Both the position numbers and the translations under genes were made by a program. The notes beneath the pieces were generated by a model. That model saw only the letters and a program-made list of their open reading frames with translations, was not told the origin of the DNA and made no database searches. A stretch of DNA of 64,000 nt from Chloroflexota bacterium (GTDB lineage: Bacteria > Chloroflexota > Dormibacteria > Dormibacterales > Dormibacteraceae), in assembly GCA_005880915.1 (NCBI GenBank), contig VBIW01000042.1, forward strand, positions 1 through 64,000, given 5' to 3'. This document shows, piece after piece, positions 7,818-16,139 of the stretch. How positions within the stretch are numbered: position 1 is the stretch's first letter; each line of letters begins with the position of its first letter.

Positions 7818-9224
7818 CTAGTGTTTCACGACCGCGCGCAGCGGGCTCGGAATGCGCGGCCACCCGCCCGCCGGGGCATAAGTTCCGTCGGCGGCCTGCT
7901 CGTACGTGGACTTGATTCTGCCGCGAGCAACCTGAGTGACCGCCTCGAGAAAGCGCTTTAGCTCCGCTTCTGTGTTGTAGGGGGCAAGGCTCGCGCGCAC
8001 AGCTCCTGGCAGAGCCTTGCGCCGGCCCGCCGTCACCTCGCCTTCGACGGCGACCACCTCGTCCTTGCTCATGTGCAGCAGGTGGAAGACGTATGGGTTG
8101 GCGCAGAAGCAACCGTGCCGGACCGCGATGCCCCACTCGTGGCTCAGGGCGGCCGCCACGAGCCCGTGGTGCAGGCCGTCGACGACGAAGCTCGAAAGGG
8201 CCAGTCGCGCGCCCGGCGTCATCGGCTCGATGCGGCCGAGCACGCTGACACCGGGTATGGCGGCAAGCTCAGCATGCATGCGCCGTCCCAGGTGCACCTC
8301 GTACGCGAGCATGTCGTCGAAGCCGAGCTCGAGCATGGTCTCGATCGCCGCGCCCATTGCCACCGCGCCGATCACGTTGGGCGAACCGGCTTCCTCGCGG
8401 TCCGGAAGGTCGGCCCACACCGTGTCGTCCCACGTGACGATGCTGATTGCGCCGCCCCCCATGACCTCAGGCGCACCAGCGAAGAAGTCGCGAGGCGCGA
8501 CCAGCACGCCGGCGCCGTACGGCGCGTACATCTTGTGGCCAGACATGGAAACGAAATCGAGGTGCCCAGGGTCGTCGGCCGGCCGGACATCGATCCGATG
8601 ATGCGGCGCCAGCTGGGCGGCGTCGACCGAGATTCGCGCGCCGTGGCGATGCGCGAGCTCGGCCACTGCGTGGATCGGGGAGACGAAACCAGTCACGTTC
8701 GACGCTCCGCAAAGGGCGACGAGGCCGATGCTCCCGCCGCCCCTCTTCAGCTCATGCTCGATCGCATCGACGTCGATCTCGCCATCGTCTGACAGCCCGA
8801 CCATCACGTGACCGCTGCGATGTCGCCATGGCAAGAGGTCGGCGTGATGCTCCATCTCGGTCACCAGGACCTGCCGGCCGTCGAGTCGTGCCTGCTCTGC
8901 CGCGATGCGATTCAAAGCGTCTGTCGTCCCCTTGACAAAGATGACGACCTGATGCTTGTCGTCGACGCCGAGAAATCTCGCGACCAGCTCCCGGGCGTCC
9001 TCGTAGGCCTCTGTCGACAGGCGCGACTTGTAACCCGTGCCGCGGTGGACGCTCGAGTAGACGTCGGAAAAACCGTTGACCAGGTCGCGCACGCGCTTGA
9101 GGGGCGGCGTGCTTGCGGCGTTGTCGAAGTTGATCCCGGTGACCGTCCCGCCGCCGAACACCGGGACAGGCAGGTCAACCCCGGCGAAGTGCTCGCGCCA
9201 TTGGCCGGCATGGGGAAATTTCAC
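7818..9224 (-). CDS. Class V aminotransferase, cysteine-desulfurase-like (SufS/NifS type)
   Basis: A 468-residue PLP enzyme of the aminotransferase class V family. Visible marks: NFDNAASTPP at the N-terminus, TEMEHHADLLPW, the PLP-ring partner VDAAQ (about 200-204), the Schiff-base lysine in SGHKMYAPYG (Lys231) and a late HGCFCANPY with Cys372/Cys374 near the position of the catalytic cysteine of desulfurases. It could release sulfur from cysteine, but family members also act on other amino acids. No Suf/Isc scaffold gene is adjacent, so a role in Fe-S assembly is not supported by context. The GTG start lies 10 bases after TAGATT (9235-9240), a near-leaderless arrangement. Confidence 0.8.
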   Translation of the reverse strand: MKFPHAGQWREHFAGVDLPVPVFGGGTVTGINFDNAASTPPLKRVRDLVNGFSDVYSSVHRGTGYKSRLSTEAYEDARELVARFLGVDDKHQVVIFVKGTTDALNRIAAEQARLDGRQVLVTEMEHHADLLPWRHRSGHVMVGLSDDGEIDVDAIEHELKRGGGSIGLVALCGASNVTGFVSPIHAVAELAHRHGARISVDAAQLAPHHRIDVRPADDPGHLDFVSMSGHKMYAPYGAGVLVAPRDFFAGAPEVMGGGAISIVTWDDTVWADLPDREEAGSPNVIGAVAMGAAIETMLELGFDDMLAYEVHLGRRMHAELAAIPGVSVLGRIEPMTPGARLALSSFVVDGLHHGLVAAALSHEWGIAVRHGCFCANPYVFHLLHMSKDEVVAVEGEVTAGRRKALPGAVRASLAPYNTEAELKRFLEAVTQVARGRIKSTYEQAADGTYAPAGGWPRIPSPLRAVVKH

Positions 9225-9234
9225 GTTCGCTGCT

Positions 9235-9240
9235 AATCTA
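9235..9240 (-). promoter_or_regulatory. -10 box for the class V aminotransferase
   Basis: TAGATT on the minus strand lies 10 bases before the GTG at 9224. No SD sequence is present, so the transcript probably has almost no leader. Confidence 0.4.
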
Positions 9241-9298
9241 ACGCCCGCACGCCGAAAAGCCAGACTGTAGCTATCGCACTAGCCAGGGCCCTGTCCGT

Positions 9299-9313
9299 TG
9301 TGTTATTGACACC
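9299..9313. promoter_or_regulatory. Candidate operator before the GAF/PucR gene
   Basis: TGTGTTATTGACACC matches 13 of 15 bases of the perfect palindrome TGTGTCATTGACACA found between glnA and amt (14022-14036). It includes TTGACA, which could serve as a -35. Its position just before the regulator gene suggests that the regulator may control itself as well as glnA/amt. This is inference from sequence match only. Confidence 0.5.
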
Positions 9314-9322
9314 AGATCTGGC

Positions 9323-11113
9323 ATGAAGGCAAAACGTAATCTGGGCGGAGTGCACGTGACAGCGGGGGTTTCGGACTCCAGCCTTGCCGCGCGCGAGCTC
9401 AACTTCCTGGTTCGTCTGGCCCAGGCGGCCGCGTCCACGCAACGGCCGGACGAGCTCCTCGAGCTGATCATCCGCGAGACGACCTCAGCCATCGGGGTCG
9501 ACGTGTGCTCGCTCTACCTGCTGACCGGCCGCGAGCTGCTGCTTACCGCGACCAACGGCCTGAACGAGAACATGGTCGGCAAGGTGACGATGCGGGTGGG
9601 TGAGGGGATCACCGGGTGGGTGGCCGACACGCGGCGCGCGGCGGTGGTGCCCGACGTGAGCAAGGAGCCTCACTGGAAGTGGGTCCCGGGCCTCGACGAG
9701 GATCGGTTCCACTCCATGGCCTCGGTGCCCATCGAGTCGGGGCCTCGGCTGATCGGCGTGCTCAACGTGCAGAGCACCGAGCGACGGGAGTTCAACTCGG
9801 GCGACATCGACTTCCTGCGGGCCATCGCGGGTCAGGTGGCCGGCATCCTCGAGCGCAGCGAGCTGCAGCGCCGCACCGAGGTGCAGCTCGCCGAGATCAA
9901 GCTCTCGCACGACATCCACGAGCGTTTCACCAAGCTGTCGCTCGACGGCGCCGGGATTCAAAGCATCCTCGAGGTCATCGGCTCGCTTGCGGGCGGGCGG
10001 GCGGCGCTTTACTCCGCAGACGGCTATCGCGTTCGGGGAGTGGGGGAATCGTCCGATGGCATGCCTCCGCGGATCCATTTCCCGGCCACCGCCGGGACCT
10101 CGGCCCGTGAGGTTCGGATCAACTCGGGCCGGCCGCCGCGTCCGCTGGACGTCGTGCCCGTGCGCGCCGGTGCTGACATGCTCGGCTTCCTGGCGGTGGG
10201 CGTCGATGAAAAGTCCGGCGAGTCCGAGGGCCGCCTTCGGTCCCTAGAACATGGATCGACGGTCCTCGCGCTCGAGCTTTCTAAGGAGCGGGCCACCGCA
10301 GAGGTCGAGCGCCGCCTCCGTGGAGACCTGGTCGAGGAGGTTCTCGCCGGGGCGTTGGAGCCCGACGAGGCGGAGCGCGTGGCCCGCCAGGCCGAACGCC
10401 TTGGTCACCGCCTGCCGCAGCGCGCGTGGGTCGTGGTGCTCGAAGCCGACGACGACAAGACCGAGGCCGCGCTCGCGGCGCGGGGGCAGCAGGACCGCCT
10501 CGACGGCGCGCTCAGCGGCCTCGTGCGGTCTCGGCTGCCGGGGGCCCTGACCCTGGTCCGCTCGTCGTCTGCCGTCTTCCTGGTGCCGGACGAGCTGGCC
10601 CCTGACCTTGCATCGGTCGAAAAGCTTGGCGCGCAGGTCATGGCGGCAGCGGCGCCGGTGATGAAGCCAGGCTCGGCGTCGGTCGGCATCGGCAACCTGG
10701 CGAACGGCGTGAGCGAGCTGGCGCGATCGCACCTCGAGGCGCGCCAGGCGCTGCGGCTGACCCGGCGGGCGGGCGGTCGTGCGCGAGTAGCCTCCTATCG
10801 GTCGTTGGGCGCCTTCCGTCTCCTGCTCGAGGTGCAGAGCCCGGACGCGCTGCGTCGCTTCGTGCACGAGCTGCTTGGGCCGCTGCTCGAGTACGCGCAG
10901 TCGCGCGACACGCCGCTCCTCGAGACGCTCGAGGCGCTCTCCACCTCACGCTGGGTGCGGCGGGCCGCGGCGCGCCACCTGGGCATCCACATCAACTCGA
11001 TGACCTACCGCGTGGAGCGCATCGAGGCCCTGACGGGTCTCCAGCTCGATGACCCGGAAACGCGTGTCGCGATCTCGATCGCGCTGCGAGCCCGCGCGAT
11101 GCTGGGGATGTAG
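9323..11113 (+). CDS. GAF-domain transcription regulator with PucR-type C-terminal HTH
   Basis: A 596-residue cytoplasmic regulator. Residues about 30-180 are a GAF sensor domain (VDVCSLYLLTGRELLLTAT, then VGEGITGWVA and MASVPI, ending GVLNVQS). A middle region about 190-480 is CdaR/PucR-like. The C-terminal HTH_30 motif reads RRAAARHLGIHINSMTYRVE. ATG 9323 or GTG 9356 may be the start; GTG 9356 has an SD-like GGCGGAG five bases upstream and would leave the TGTGTTATTGACACC element in a normal promoter position. PucR-type regulators often control nitrogen or purine catabolism. Proximity to glnA, amt and PII, together with the shared palindrome, suggests a nitrogen-related role; the ligand is unknown. 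Confidence 0.8.
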   Translation: MKAKRNLGGVHVTAGVSDSSLAARELNFLVRLAQAAASTQRPDELLELIIRETTSAIGVDVCSLYLLTGRELLLTATNGLNENMVGKVTMRVGEGITGWVADTRRAAVVPDVSKEPHWKWVPGLDEDRFHSMASVPIESGPRLIGVLNVQSTERREFNSGDIDFLRAIAGQVAGILERSELQRRTEVQLAEIKLSHDIHERFTKLSLDGAGIQSILEVIGSLAGGRAALYSADGYRVRGVGESSDGMPPRIHFPATAGTSAREVRINSGRPPRPLDVVPVRAGADMLGFLAVGVDEKSGESEGRLRSLEHGSTVLALELSKERATAEVERRLRGDLVEEVLAGALEPDEAERVARQAERLGHRLPQRAWVVVLEADDDKTEAALAARGQQDRLDGALSGLVRSRLPGALTLVRSSSAVFLVPDELAPDLASVEKLGAQVMAAAAPVMKPGSASVGIGNLANGVSELARSHLEARQALRLTRRAGGRARVASYRSLGAFRLLLEVQSPDALRRFVHELLGPLLEYAQSRDTPLLETLEALSTSRWVRRAAARHLGIHINSMTYRVERIEALTGLQLDDPETRVAISIALRARAMLGM

Positions 11114-11123
11114 CCGCGATAAC

Positions 11124-11189
11124 GCACCGGTGGACCCAACGAGGCGTAATCCGACTGCAAATTAAGCGCCGCTGGATCCAACGAGGCGT
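11124..11189. repeat. Imperfect 24-base direct repeat pair
   Basis: Bases 11124-11147 and 11166-11189 share the pattern GC-CCG-TGGA-CCAACGAGGCGT, with three mismatches and 42 bases between start points. They lie between the regulator stop and the stop of the SecY-like gene (convergent). No U-rich tail is present, so this is not a clear terminator; the role is unknown. Confidence 0.5.
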
Positions 11190-11204
11190 GTCGATGCTGG
11201 ACAC

Positions 11205-12404
11205 CTACGGCAGCGCGCTCGGCGAGGCCGTGTAGGGCACGACAGGCCGGTATCCCTCGACGGCTCGGATGGAGAGCAGGATCACCGCGACCACGAGCAA
11301 GACCTCCGAGCCGCTGATCGGGATCAGCTCGCCTGCCGCCTGCGTGAGGAGATGATTCGCCACTGGAACAACGGTGGCCAGAAGCGCGAGAAACAGTCCG
11401 CTGATGAGCGCGAGGCGAATGAGATGTGGTCGTAGGTCCAAGCGCACAGGCACAACCAGATCGTCGATCGCGACGACGAAAAGAGCGATGAGAACGATGA
11501 GTGCCACGTAAATTAGAACGAGGGCAACGTTGGGCCGCCCGTTCGGAAAATAGAATTGCCAGCTGGCATAGATCCACTGGACCTGGGCTGGGTACTTCGC
11601 GTAATAGGAGCCGGCCGCGATCGTCGGCAGAGCCAGAACAGTCGCTGCGATCTGAGGCGGCCGGAGCACTCCAGGGATGAGGAACCGAATCTCGGTCGTG
11701 CCGGTGCGCTGCACTGCCAAGACAATTGCCACCGAGCCAACGGTCAGAGCGAGAGTTACGGCTGCCCATATTGCGATCGGTTTGTACAGCGCGTCGAGCG
11801 AAGGCACCGCGGCGAAGTAGCCGGCCAGCCGATGCACCTCTGTGGCGAGCGGGCCGAGCGCGTATAGGATTACCGCGCCGCAGCCGAAACCCAGCCCGAA
11901 CTCGTCGAGCGCGTCGGCCAGGAGGATCATCAGCGCGGTGCCGCCCGACAGCGCGAGACAGACCGCCAGCCGGGCTGACCAGTCCATCGAACCGAAGACC
12001 GGCGGGCTGCCGTATTGGTACAGGACCGTGAATCCATACGCCTGGCCCATTGCGAGACCAAGGGCGAGAACCCGCGTCCACCGCGCCAGCGTGTCGCGTC
12101 CGCGGCGGTTGCGAGCCATGTTGCGGATGCGAGCTGAGACAGCGGGGATCAGGCTCATGAGGATGAGAGCTTCGAGATATGGCCCGATACCTTCATACCC
12201 GACACTCCAGGCGGCGAACGGAATGCTGTTCGGTCCGATCGCGGCGAAGAAGCCAGGGCCATTGCCCAGCTGGTAAAGCTCCGTGGTGATGAACCTCGGA
12301 GTCACATCGGTGACAGGAATCTGCTCGAGGAGACGCCAGATGACGAGGCAGACCACGGTGACCACCAGCGCCCTCTTATCGGCCCGCCACCACAGCCGCA
12401 TCAC
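11205..12404 (-). CDS. Divergent SecY-like membrane protein
   Basis: A 399-residue protein with about ten hydrophobic helices that follow SecY in order. Recognisable pieces: EGIGPYLEALIL (71-82, compare the SecY GIMPYI-type helix 2 region), RWTRVLALGLAMGQAYG (108-124, matching the SecY segment after the first cytosolic loop), GTALMILLADALDEFGLG (155-172, like GTxFLMWLGExITExGIG), IPGVLRPPQIAATVLALP (243-260, like GVIPVIFASS) and a final GSEVLLVVAVILLSIRAVEG (365-384). The loops between helices 6/7 and 8/9, which bind SecA and ribosomes in SecY, are almost absent. It is therefore unlikely to be the housekeeping translocase. It follows the glnA terminator by only about 14 bases, so expression may depend on read-through. 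Function unknown. Confidence 0.65.
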   Translation of the reverse strand: MMRLWWRADKRALVVTVVCLVIWRLLEQIPVTDVTPRFITTELYQLGNGPGFFAAIGPNSIPFAAWSVGYEGIGPYLEALILMSLIPAVSARIRNMARNRRGRDTLARWTRVLALGLAMGQAYGFTVLYQYGSPPVFGSMDWSARLAVCLALSGGTALMILLADALDEFGLGFGCGAVILYALGPLATEVHRLAGYFAAVPSLDALYKPIAIWAAVTLALTVGSVAIVLAVQRTGTTEIRFLIPGVLRPPQIAATVLALPTIAAGSYYAKYPAQVQWIYASWQFYFPNGRPNVALVLIYVALIVLIALFVVAIDDLVVPVRLDLRPHLIRLALISGLFLALLATVVPVANHLLTQAAGELIPISGSEVLLVVAVILLSIRAVEGYRPVVPYTASPSALP

Positions 12405-12415
12405 GGTGATTGAAG

Positions 12416-12456
12416 TCTAAAAACAAGAAAGGGCCCCGGCTTGCGCCGAGGCCCTT
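12416..12456 (-). terminator. Intrinsic terminator of glnA
   Basis: On the minus strand a 12-bp stem (12445-12456 pairing with 12429-12440, one mismatch, 4-base loop) is followed by a T-rich run, TTTCTTGTTTTTAGA. It begins 12 bases after the glnA stop. The next gene, SecY-like, starts about 14 bases beyond. Confidence 0.9.
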
Positions 12457-12468
12457 GGAGCAGGTCGG

Positions 12469-13914
12469 TTAGACGTCCGAGTAGAGCATGAACTCCCACG
12501 GGTGTGGCCGGAGGGCGACGGCGTCGACCTCCTTCTTGCGCTTGTAGTCGATCCAGGTGTCGATCACGTCTTTTGTGAAGACGCCACCCTCGAGCAAGAA
12601 CGTGTGGTCCTTCTCCAGCGCGTCCAGCGACTCGGCCAGCGAGCCGGGCACTGACTTGATCTTCGCCTTTTCCTCACCCTCGAGCTCATAGATGTCCTTG
12701 TCTACCGGTTCTGGCGGCAGGATCTTGTGCTTGATGCCGTCGAGACCTGCCATAAGGCACGCGGAGAACGCGAGGTATGGGTTCGCGGCCGGGTCCGGCG
12801 AGCGGAACTCGACCCGCTTTGTCTTCGGGTTGGTGGAGTACATCGGGATGCGCACGCACGCCGAGCGGTTGCGCTTCGAGTAAACGAGGTTGATCGGCGC
12901 CTCGTAGCCCGGCACGAGCCGGCGGTACGAGTTGGTCGTGGGCGCGCAGATCGCGAGCAGCGCGGGTGCGTGCTTCAACAGACCGCCGATGTAGTAGATG
13001 GCCGTCTGGCTCAGGCCCGCGTAGCCCTTCGGGTCGGCCATCAGGTTCTCGCCATCCTTCCAGAGGCTCTGGTGCACGTGCATCCCGGAGCCGTTGTCCT
13101 GGAACAGGGGCTTGGGCATGAAGGTCGCGACGTAGCCGTGCTGGGCCGCGATGTTCTTGATCACGTACTTGAAGACCATCATCTTGTCGCCCATCTTGGT
13201 CAGCGAGTCGAACCGCATGTCGATCTCAGCCTGGCCGGCGGTTCCGACCTCGTGGTGCTGGACCTCGACGCGGACACCCGCCTCGATGAGCTTGAGCATG
13301 ATCTCGGATCGGAGGTCCTGGAGCTTGTCGGTCGGCGGCACTGGGAAATAACCCTCCTTGTGCCGTGGCCGGAACGCCATGTTCGGCTCGGAGTTCTTGC
13401 CCGAGTTCCAGATGCCTTCGTCGGAGTCTATGAAGTAGTAGCCGCTGTGGGCGTTCTGGTCGAAGCGAAGGGAGTTGAAGAGGTAGAACTCCGCCTCAGG
13501 CCCCCAGTAGCTCACGTCGGCGATGCCGGTGCGGCGCAGGTGCTCCTCAGCTTTCTTGGCGATAAAGCGGGCGTCGCGCGAGTAGGGCTCGCGGCTGATC
13601 GGGTCGATGATGTCGCAGATCAGAAACAGCGTCTTGTGCGACAGGACCGGATCAATGGTCGCCGAATCTGGGTCGGGGATGAGGAGCATGTCGCTCTCAT
13701 TGATGGCCTGGAAGCCTCGAATGCTCGAGCCGTCGAAGCCCAGGCCTTCCTTGAAGCTGTCGACGTCCAGCTCTGTAAGCGGAAGGCTGAAGTGCTGCCA
13801 GGTGCCTGGAAGGTCGATGAACCGGACGTCGACGACCTCGACGCCCTCAGCCTTTGCACGCTCCAGGACCTCGCGCGGGCTGGTCTTGCTACCCGATTTT
13901 GTCTCTACGGCCAT
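12469..13914 (-). CDS. glnA: Glutamine synthetase, type I
   Basis: A 481-residue type I glutamine synthetase that makes glutamine from glutamate, ammonium and ATP. Motifs: [11 protein letters not shown] (substrate/Mg region), GPEAEFYLF (metal-binding Glu), [14 protein letters not shown], the HVHQSLW ATP/metal segment, the [13 protein letters not shown] loop and [25 protein letters not shown] places a Tyr where the adenylylated Tyr of enteric GSI lies, so adenylylation is possible but unproven. The start at ATG 13914 is supported by GGAGGG six bases upstream; an upstream in-frame extension lacks such a site. It is divergent from amt, with a palindrome in between, and has its own terminator. 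Confidence 0.97.
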   Translation of the reverse strand: MAVETKSGSKTSPREVLERAKAEGVEVVDVRFIDLPGTWQHFSLPLTELDVDSFKEGLGFDGSSIRGFQAINESDMLLIPDPDSATIDPVLSHKTLFLICDIIDPISREPYSRDARFIAKKAEEHLRRTGIADVSYWGPEAEFYLFNSLRFDQNAHSGYYFIDSDEGIWNSGKNSEPNMAFRPRHKEGYFPVPPTDKLQDLRSEIMLKLIEAGVRVEVQHHEVGTAGQAEIDMRFDSLTKMGDKMMVFKYVIKNIAAQHGYVATFMPKPLFQDNGSGMHVHQSLWKDGENLMADPKGYAGLSQTAIYYIGGLLKHAPALLAICAPTTNSYRRLVPGYEAPINLVYSKRNRSACVRIPMYSTNPKTKRVEFRSPDPAANPYLAFSACLMAGLDGIKHKILPPEPVDKDIYELEGEEKAKIKSVPGSLAESLDALEKDHTFLLEGGVFTKDVIDTWIDYKRKKEVDAVALRPHPWEFMLYSDV

Positions 13915-14021
13915 GAACACCCTCCACGAATACGCATTATTTGACGGGCCCCAAGGCGATCGTAGGTAGCCGGCGACTGAACAATCAGGTGAGACCATCA
14001 CAAACAAACCGCCTCGTTTTC

Positions 14022-14036
14022 TGTGTCATTGACACA
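14022..14036. promoter_or_regulatory. Perfect palindrome between glnA and amt, candidate nitrogen operator
   Basis: TGTGTCATTGACACA is a perfect inverted repeat with 7-bp arms around one central base. It lies 108 bases before the glnA start and 169 before the amt start. TTGACA inside it could be the amt -35. A 13/15 match lies before the GAF/PucR gene (9299-9313). It is shorter than, and different from, GlnR/TnrA sites (TGTNA-N7-TNACA). Confidence 0.6.
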
Positions 14037-14204
14037 AAAATCGAGGTTCTAGCAGGTAACAGGGATGGTGTGGACCGCACCAGGCGGCGCGTCCCAATTT
14101 GTCAGGGCCGCACGTGTTTGCGCCCAAACGGGCGCCCCTACGCTGGCCCAGTCAAGCGGTGCGGTGGACTGCCGCTCCCGGGGAAACACAACGGAGGTGC
14201 GTAC

Positions 14205-15707
14205 TTGTCTGCAGCCATGGATTTTCGGAAAGCTATTTTCAGACGCCGACGCGTGTTCGGCATTTCCGCCGCGATCGCCTTGCTCGCCGCGGTGGTGCCG
14301 ATAGCGGTTTTTGCAGACGACACCACCGCTACGTCGGCGGCCGGAGTAGCCGCGGATACGGTCTGGGTGATCGTAGCCGCGTGTTTCGTCATGTTCATGC
14401 AGGCGGGCTTCGCAATGCTCGAGGTCGGCTTCAGCCGCATGAAGAACGTCGGCACAGTGGTGGCGAAGGTCATCACCAATCTCAGCGTGAGCTCGATCGC
14501 CTACTGGGGCGTTGGCTTCGGCCTGGCGTTCGGCGCGGGCGGCGCGTTTGCCTTTATCGGAGGCAGCGGCTTCTTTCCGACGTTCAGCCCCGGTTCGGCG
14601 ATGAACCTGCCGGCGATCGCCGGCAGCACAGCACCTGCCGCGGCGAAGTGGTTCTTTGAATTCGTCTTCTGCGCCGTGTCGCTGGCGATCGTCTGGGGGA
14701 CGATGCTCGAGCGCACGAAGTTCATCGTCTACATCCTGTTCGGAGTACCGTTCGCAGCCTTCATCTATCCACTCATCAGCCACCAGCTGTTTGGTGGCGG
14801 GTATCTCATGGCGACACTCGGCTCGCAGGACTTCGCGGGGTCAACCGTCGTACACCTGACCGGCGCGACAGCCGGGTTGGCCGGCTTGCTCCTGCTGGGC
14901 GCCCGAATCGGCAAATACGAGAAGGGGCGCTCCAATGCAATTCCTGGACACAACATGCCGCTGGCGCAGCTCGGCGTGCTGATCCTCTGGTTCGGGTGGT
15001 TCGGCTTCAACCCTGGTTCGACCCTCAACGCGACGAACCTCCACTTCGCGGACGTTGTCGTGGTCACAAACCTCGCCGCGGCGGGCGGGGCAGTGGCCGC
15101 TTTGATCACCGTCTATCTGATCACCAGAACGATGGACGTCGGAATGATCGGCAACGGCGCCATCGCGGCGCTGGTCGCCATCACCGCGCCGTCAGGCTAC
15201 GTCGAGCCATGGGCCGGCATAGTCATCGGCGCCGTGGCAGGTGTGATTGTCGTGGTCGGAGTTCTCGCGCTCGACAAGGTGCTCGATGACCCGGTGGGTG
15301 CTCTTCCGGCGCACGGAATGGCCGGAATCTGGGGCACTCTCAGCTGCGGCCTGTTCACGACTCCGGCACTCGCGAAGTTCAACGGCGTCGGCCAGGGCGG
15401 CTTGTTCTACACGGGCAGCTTCCACCAGCTAGGCGCCCAGGCGATCGCGGTCGGTGCTTCGTTTGTCACGGTCTTCGTTCTGAGTTATGGGCTCTTCTGG
15501 ATCATCAAGAAGACGGTTGGACTTCGGGTGTCGCCAGCCGAGGAGATGGAAGGCTTGGACATCAGCGAACACGGCATGTGGGGGTATCCCGAGTCGTTTA
15601 TGCCGGTGCCCGGCGGGGTCTATCGCCCAGCGGACACTCCGACGGTGAACCCGCATCCCAACCATGAGCCTGTGCCCGCCAAGCACAAGGAGGTGTCGCA
15701 CGCATGA
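14205..15707 (+). CDS. amt: Ammonium transporter (Amt/MEP/Rh family)
   Basis: A 500-residue Amt protein of about eleven helices. Residues about 1-38 form a signal-like N-terminus (ISAAIALLAAVVPIAVFA). Family motifs follow: MFMQAGFAMLEVGFSRMKN, then DFAGSTVVHLTGATAGLAGL with a pore-type His, PLAQLGVLILWFGWFGFNPG and VGALPAHGMAGIWGTL with the second pore-type His. It conducts ammonium/ammonia inward. TTG 14205 was chosen because GGAGGT lies six bases upstream; ATG 14217 would be nineteen bases from that site. Its stop overlaps the PII start (ATGA at 15704), the standard amt-glnK pairing. A leader of up to about 170 bases includes a CGCCC/GGGCG hairpin (14121-14134). Confidence 0.95.
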   Translation: MSAAMDFRKAIFRRRRVFGISAAIALLAAVVPIAVFADDTTATSAAGVAADTVWVIVAACFVMFMQAGFAMLEVGFSRMKNVGTVVAKVITNLSVSSIAYWGVGFGLAFGAGGAFAFIGGSGFFPTFSPGSAMNLPAIAGSTAPAAAKWFFEFVFCAVSLAIVWGTMLERTKFIVYILFGVPFAAFIYPLISHQLFGGGYLMATLGSQDFAGSTVVHLTGATAGLAGLLLLGARIGKYEKGRSNAIPGHNMPLAQLGVLILWFGWFGFNPGSTLNATNLHFADVVVVTNLAAAGGAVAALITVYLITRTMDVGMIGNGAIAALVAITAPSGYVEPWAGIVIGAVAGVIVVVGVLALDKVLDDPVGALPAHGMAGIWGTLSCGLFTTPALAKFNGVGQGGLFYTGSFHQLGAQAIAVGASFVTVFVLSYGLFWIIKKTVGLRVSPAEEMEGLDISEHGMWGYPESFMPVPGGVYRPADTPTVNPHPNHEPVPAKHKEVSHA

Positions 15708-16105
15708 CGGCGAATGGAAGCGGAAGTGACCTGAAGATGGTCGTCGCGATCATCCGCCACGAACGGCTGCAGGAGGTCCAGGACGTTCTGGACGAGTGCG
15801 GCGTGTCTGGGGTCACTGTGACCGAGGTCAAGGGGTGCGGCGCCCAGCGCGGCTATACCGAGAAATACCGTGGCGCCTCCGTCCATATATCACTTCGACC
15901 GCGACTGAAAGTTGAGGCGGTCATGAAGTCAGAGATCGTCACCACGGTGGTCGACAAGCTTGCGGTGGCCGGGCGGACCGGGAATGGCGAGGTTGGCGAC
16001 GGAAAGATATTCGTGATCGGAGTCGAGGACGCCGTTCGCATTCGCACAGGCGAGCACGGCCCCGAGACGGTCCAACACGCCGAACGCGCCATGTGGGGAC
16101 ACTAG
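15704..16105 (+). CDS. glnK: PII nitrogen regulatory protein (GlnK-type), lacking the uridylylation tyrosine
   Basis: A 133-residue PII protein, expected to be a trimer that binds ATP/ADP and 2-oxoglutarate and plugs the Amt trimer. The conserved framework is intact: VTVTEVKGCG, GYTEKYRGAS, the C-terminal GDGKIFVIGVEDAVRIRTGE. In the T-loop the Tyr equivalent to E. coli Tyr46 is present (Tyr55), but the position of the uridylylated Tyr51 is Val60, so classical uridylylation cannot occur there. The N-terminus has a 10-residue extension and the C-terminus about 14 residues beyond RIRTGE. Coupling to amt supports GlnK over GlnB naming. Confidence 0.93.
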   Translation: MTANGSGSDLKMVVAIIRHERLQEVQDVLDECGVSGVTVTEVKGCGAQRGYTEKYRGASVHISLRPRLKVEAVMKSEIVTTVVDKLAVAGRTGNGEVGDGKIFVIGVEDAVRIRTGEHGPETVQHAERAMWGH

Positions 16106-16106
16106 A

Positions 16107-16139
16107 GATGAGGGAAAACCCCGATGGTTTTCCCTCATC
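16107..16139 (+). terminator. Hairpin terminator after glnK
   Basis: A perfect 14-bp stem (GATGAGGGAAAACC / GGTTTTCCCTCATC, loop CCGAT) begins one base after the PII stop. The T-tract is absent; the strong stem still suggests transcript end formation or 3' protection. Confidence 0.75.

Noticed and set aside
12727-13944. 405-residue open frame opposite glnA
   Set aside because: It is the antisense shadow of a certain gene; the product is Arg/Val/Asp-rich with no family motifs.
14022-14036. GlnR/TnrA or CRP site between glnA and amt
   Set aside because: The palindrome is 15 bases with TGTGTCA arms; GlnR/TnrA needs TGTNA-N7-TNACA and CRP TGTGA-N6-TCACA, neither fits.
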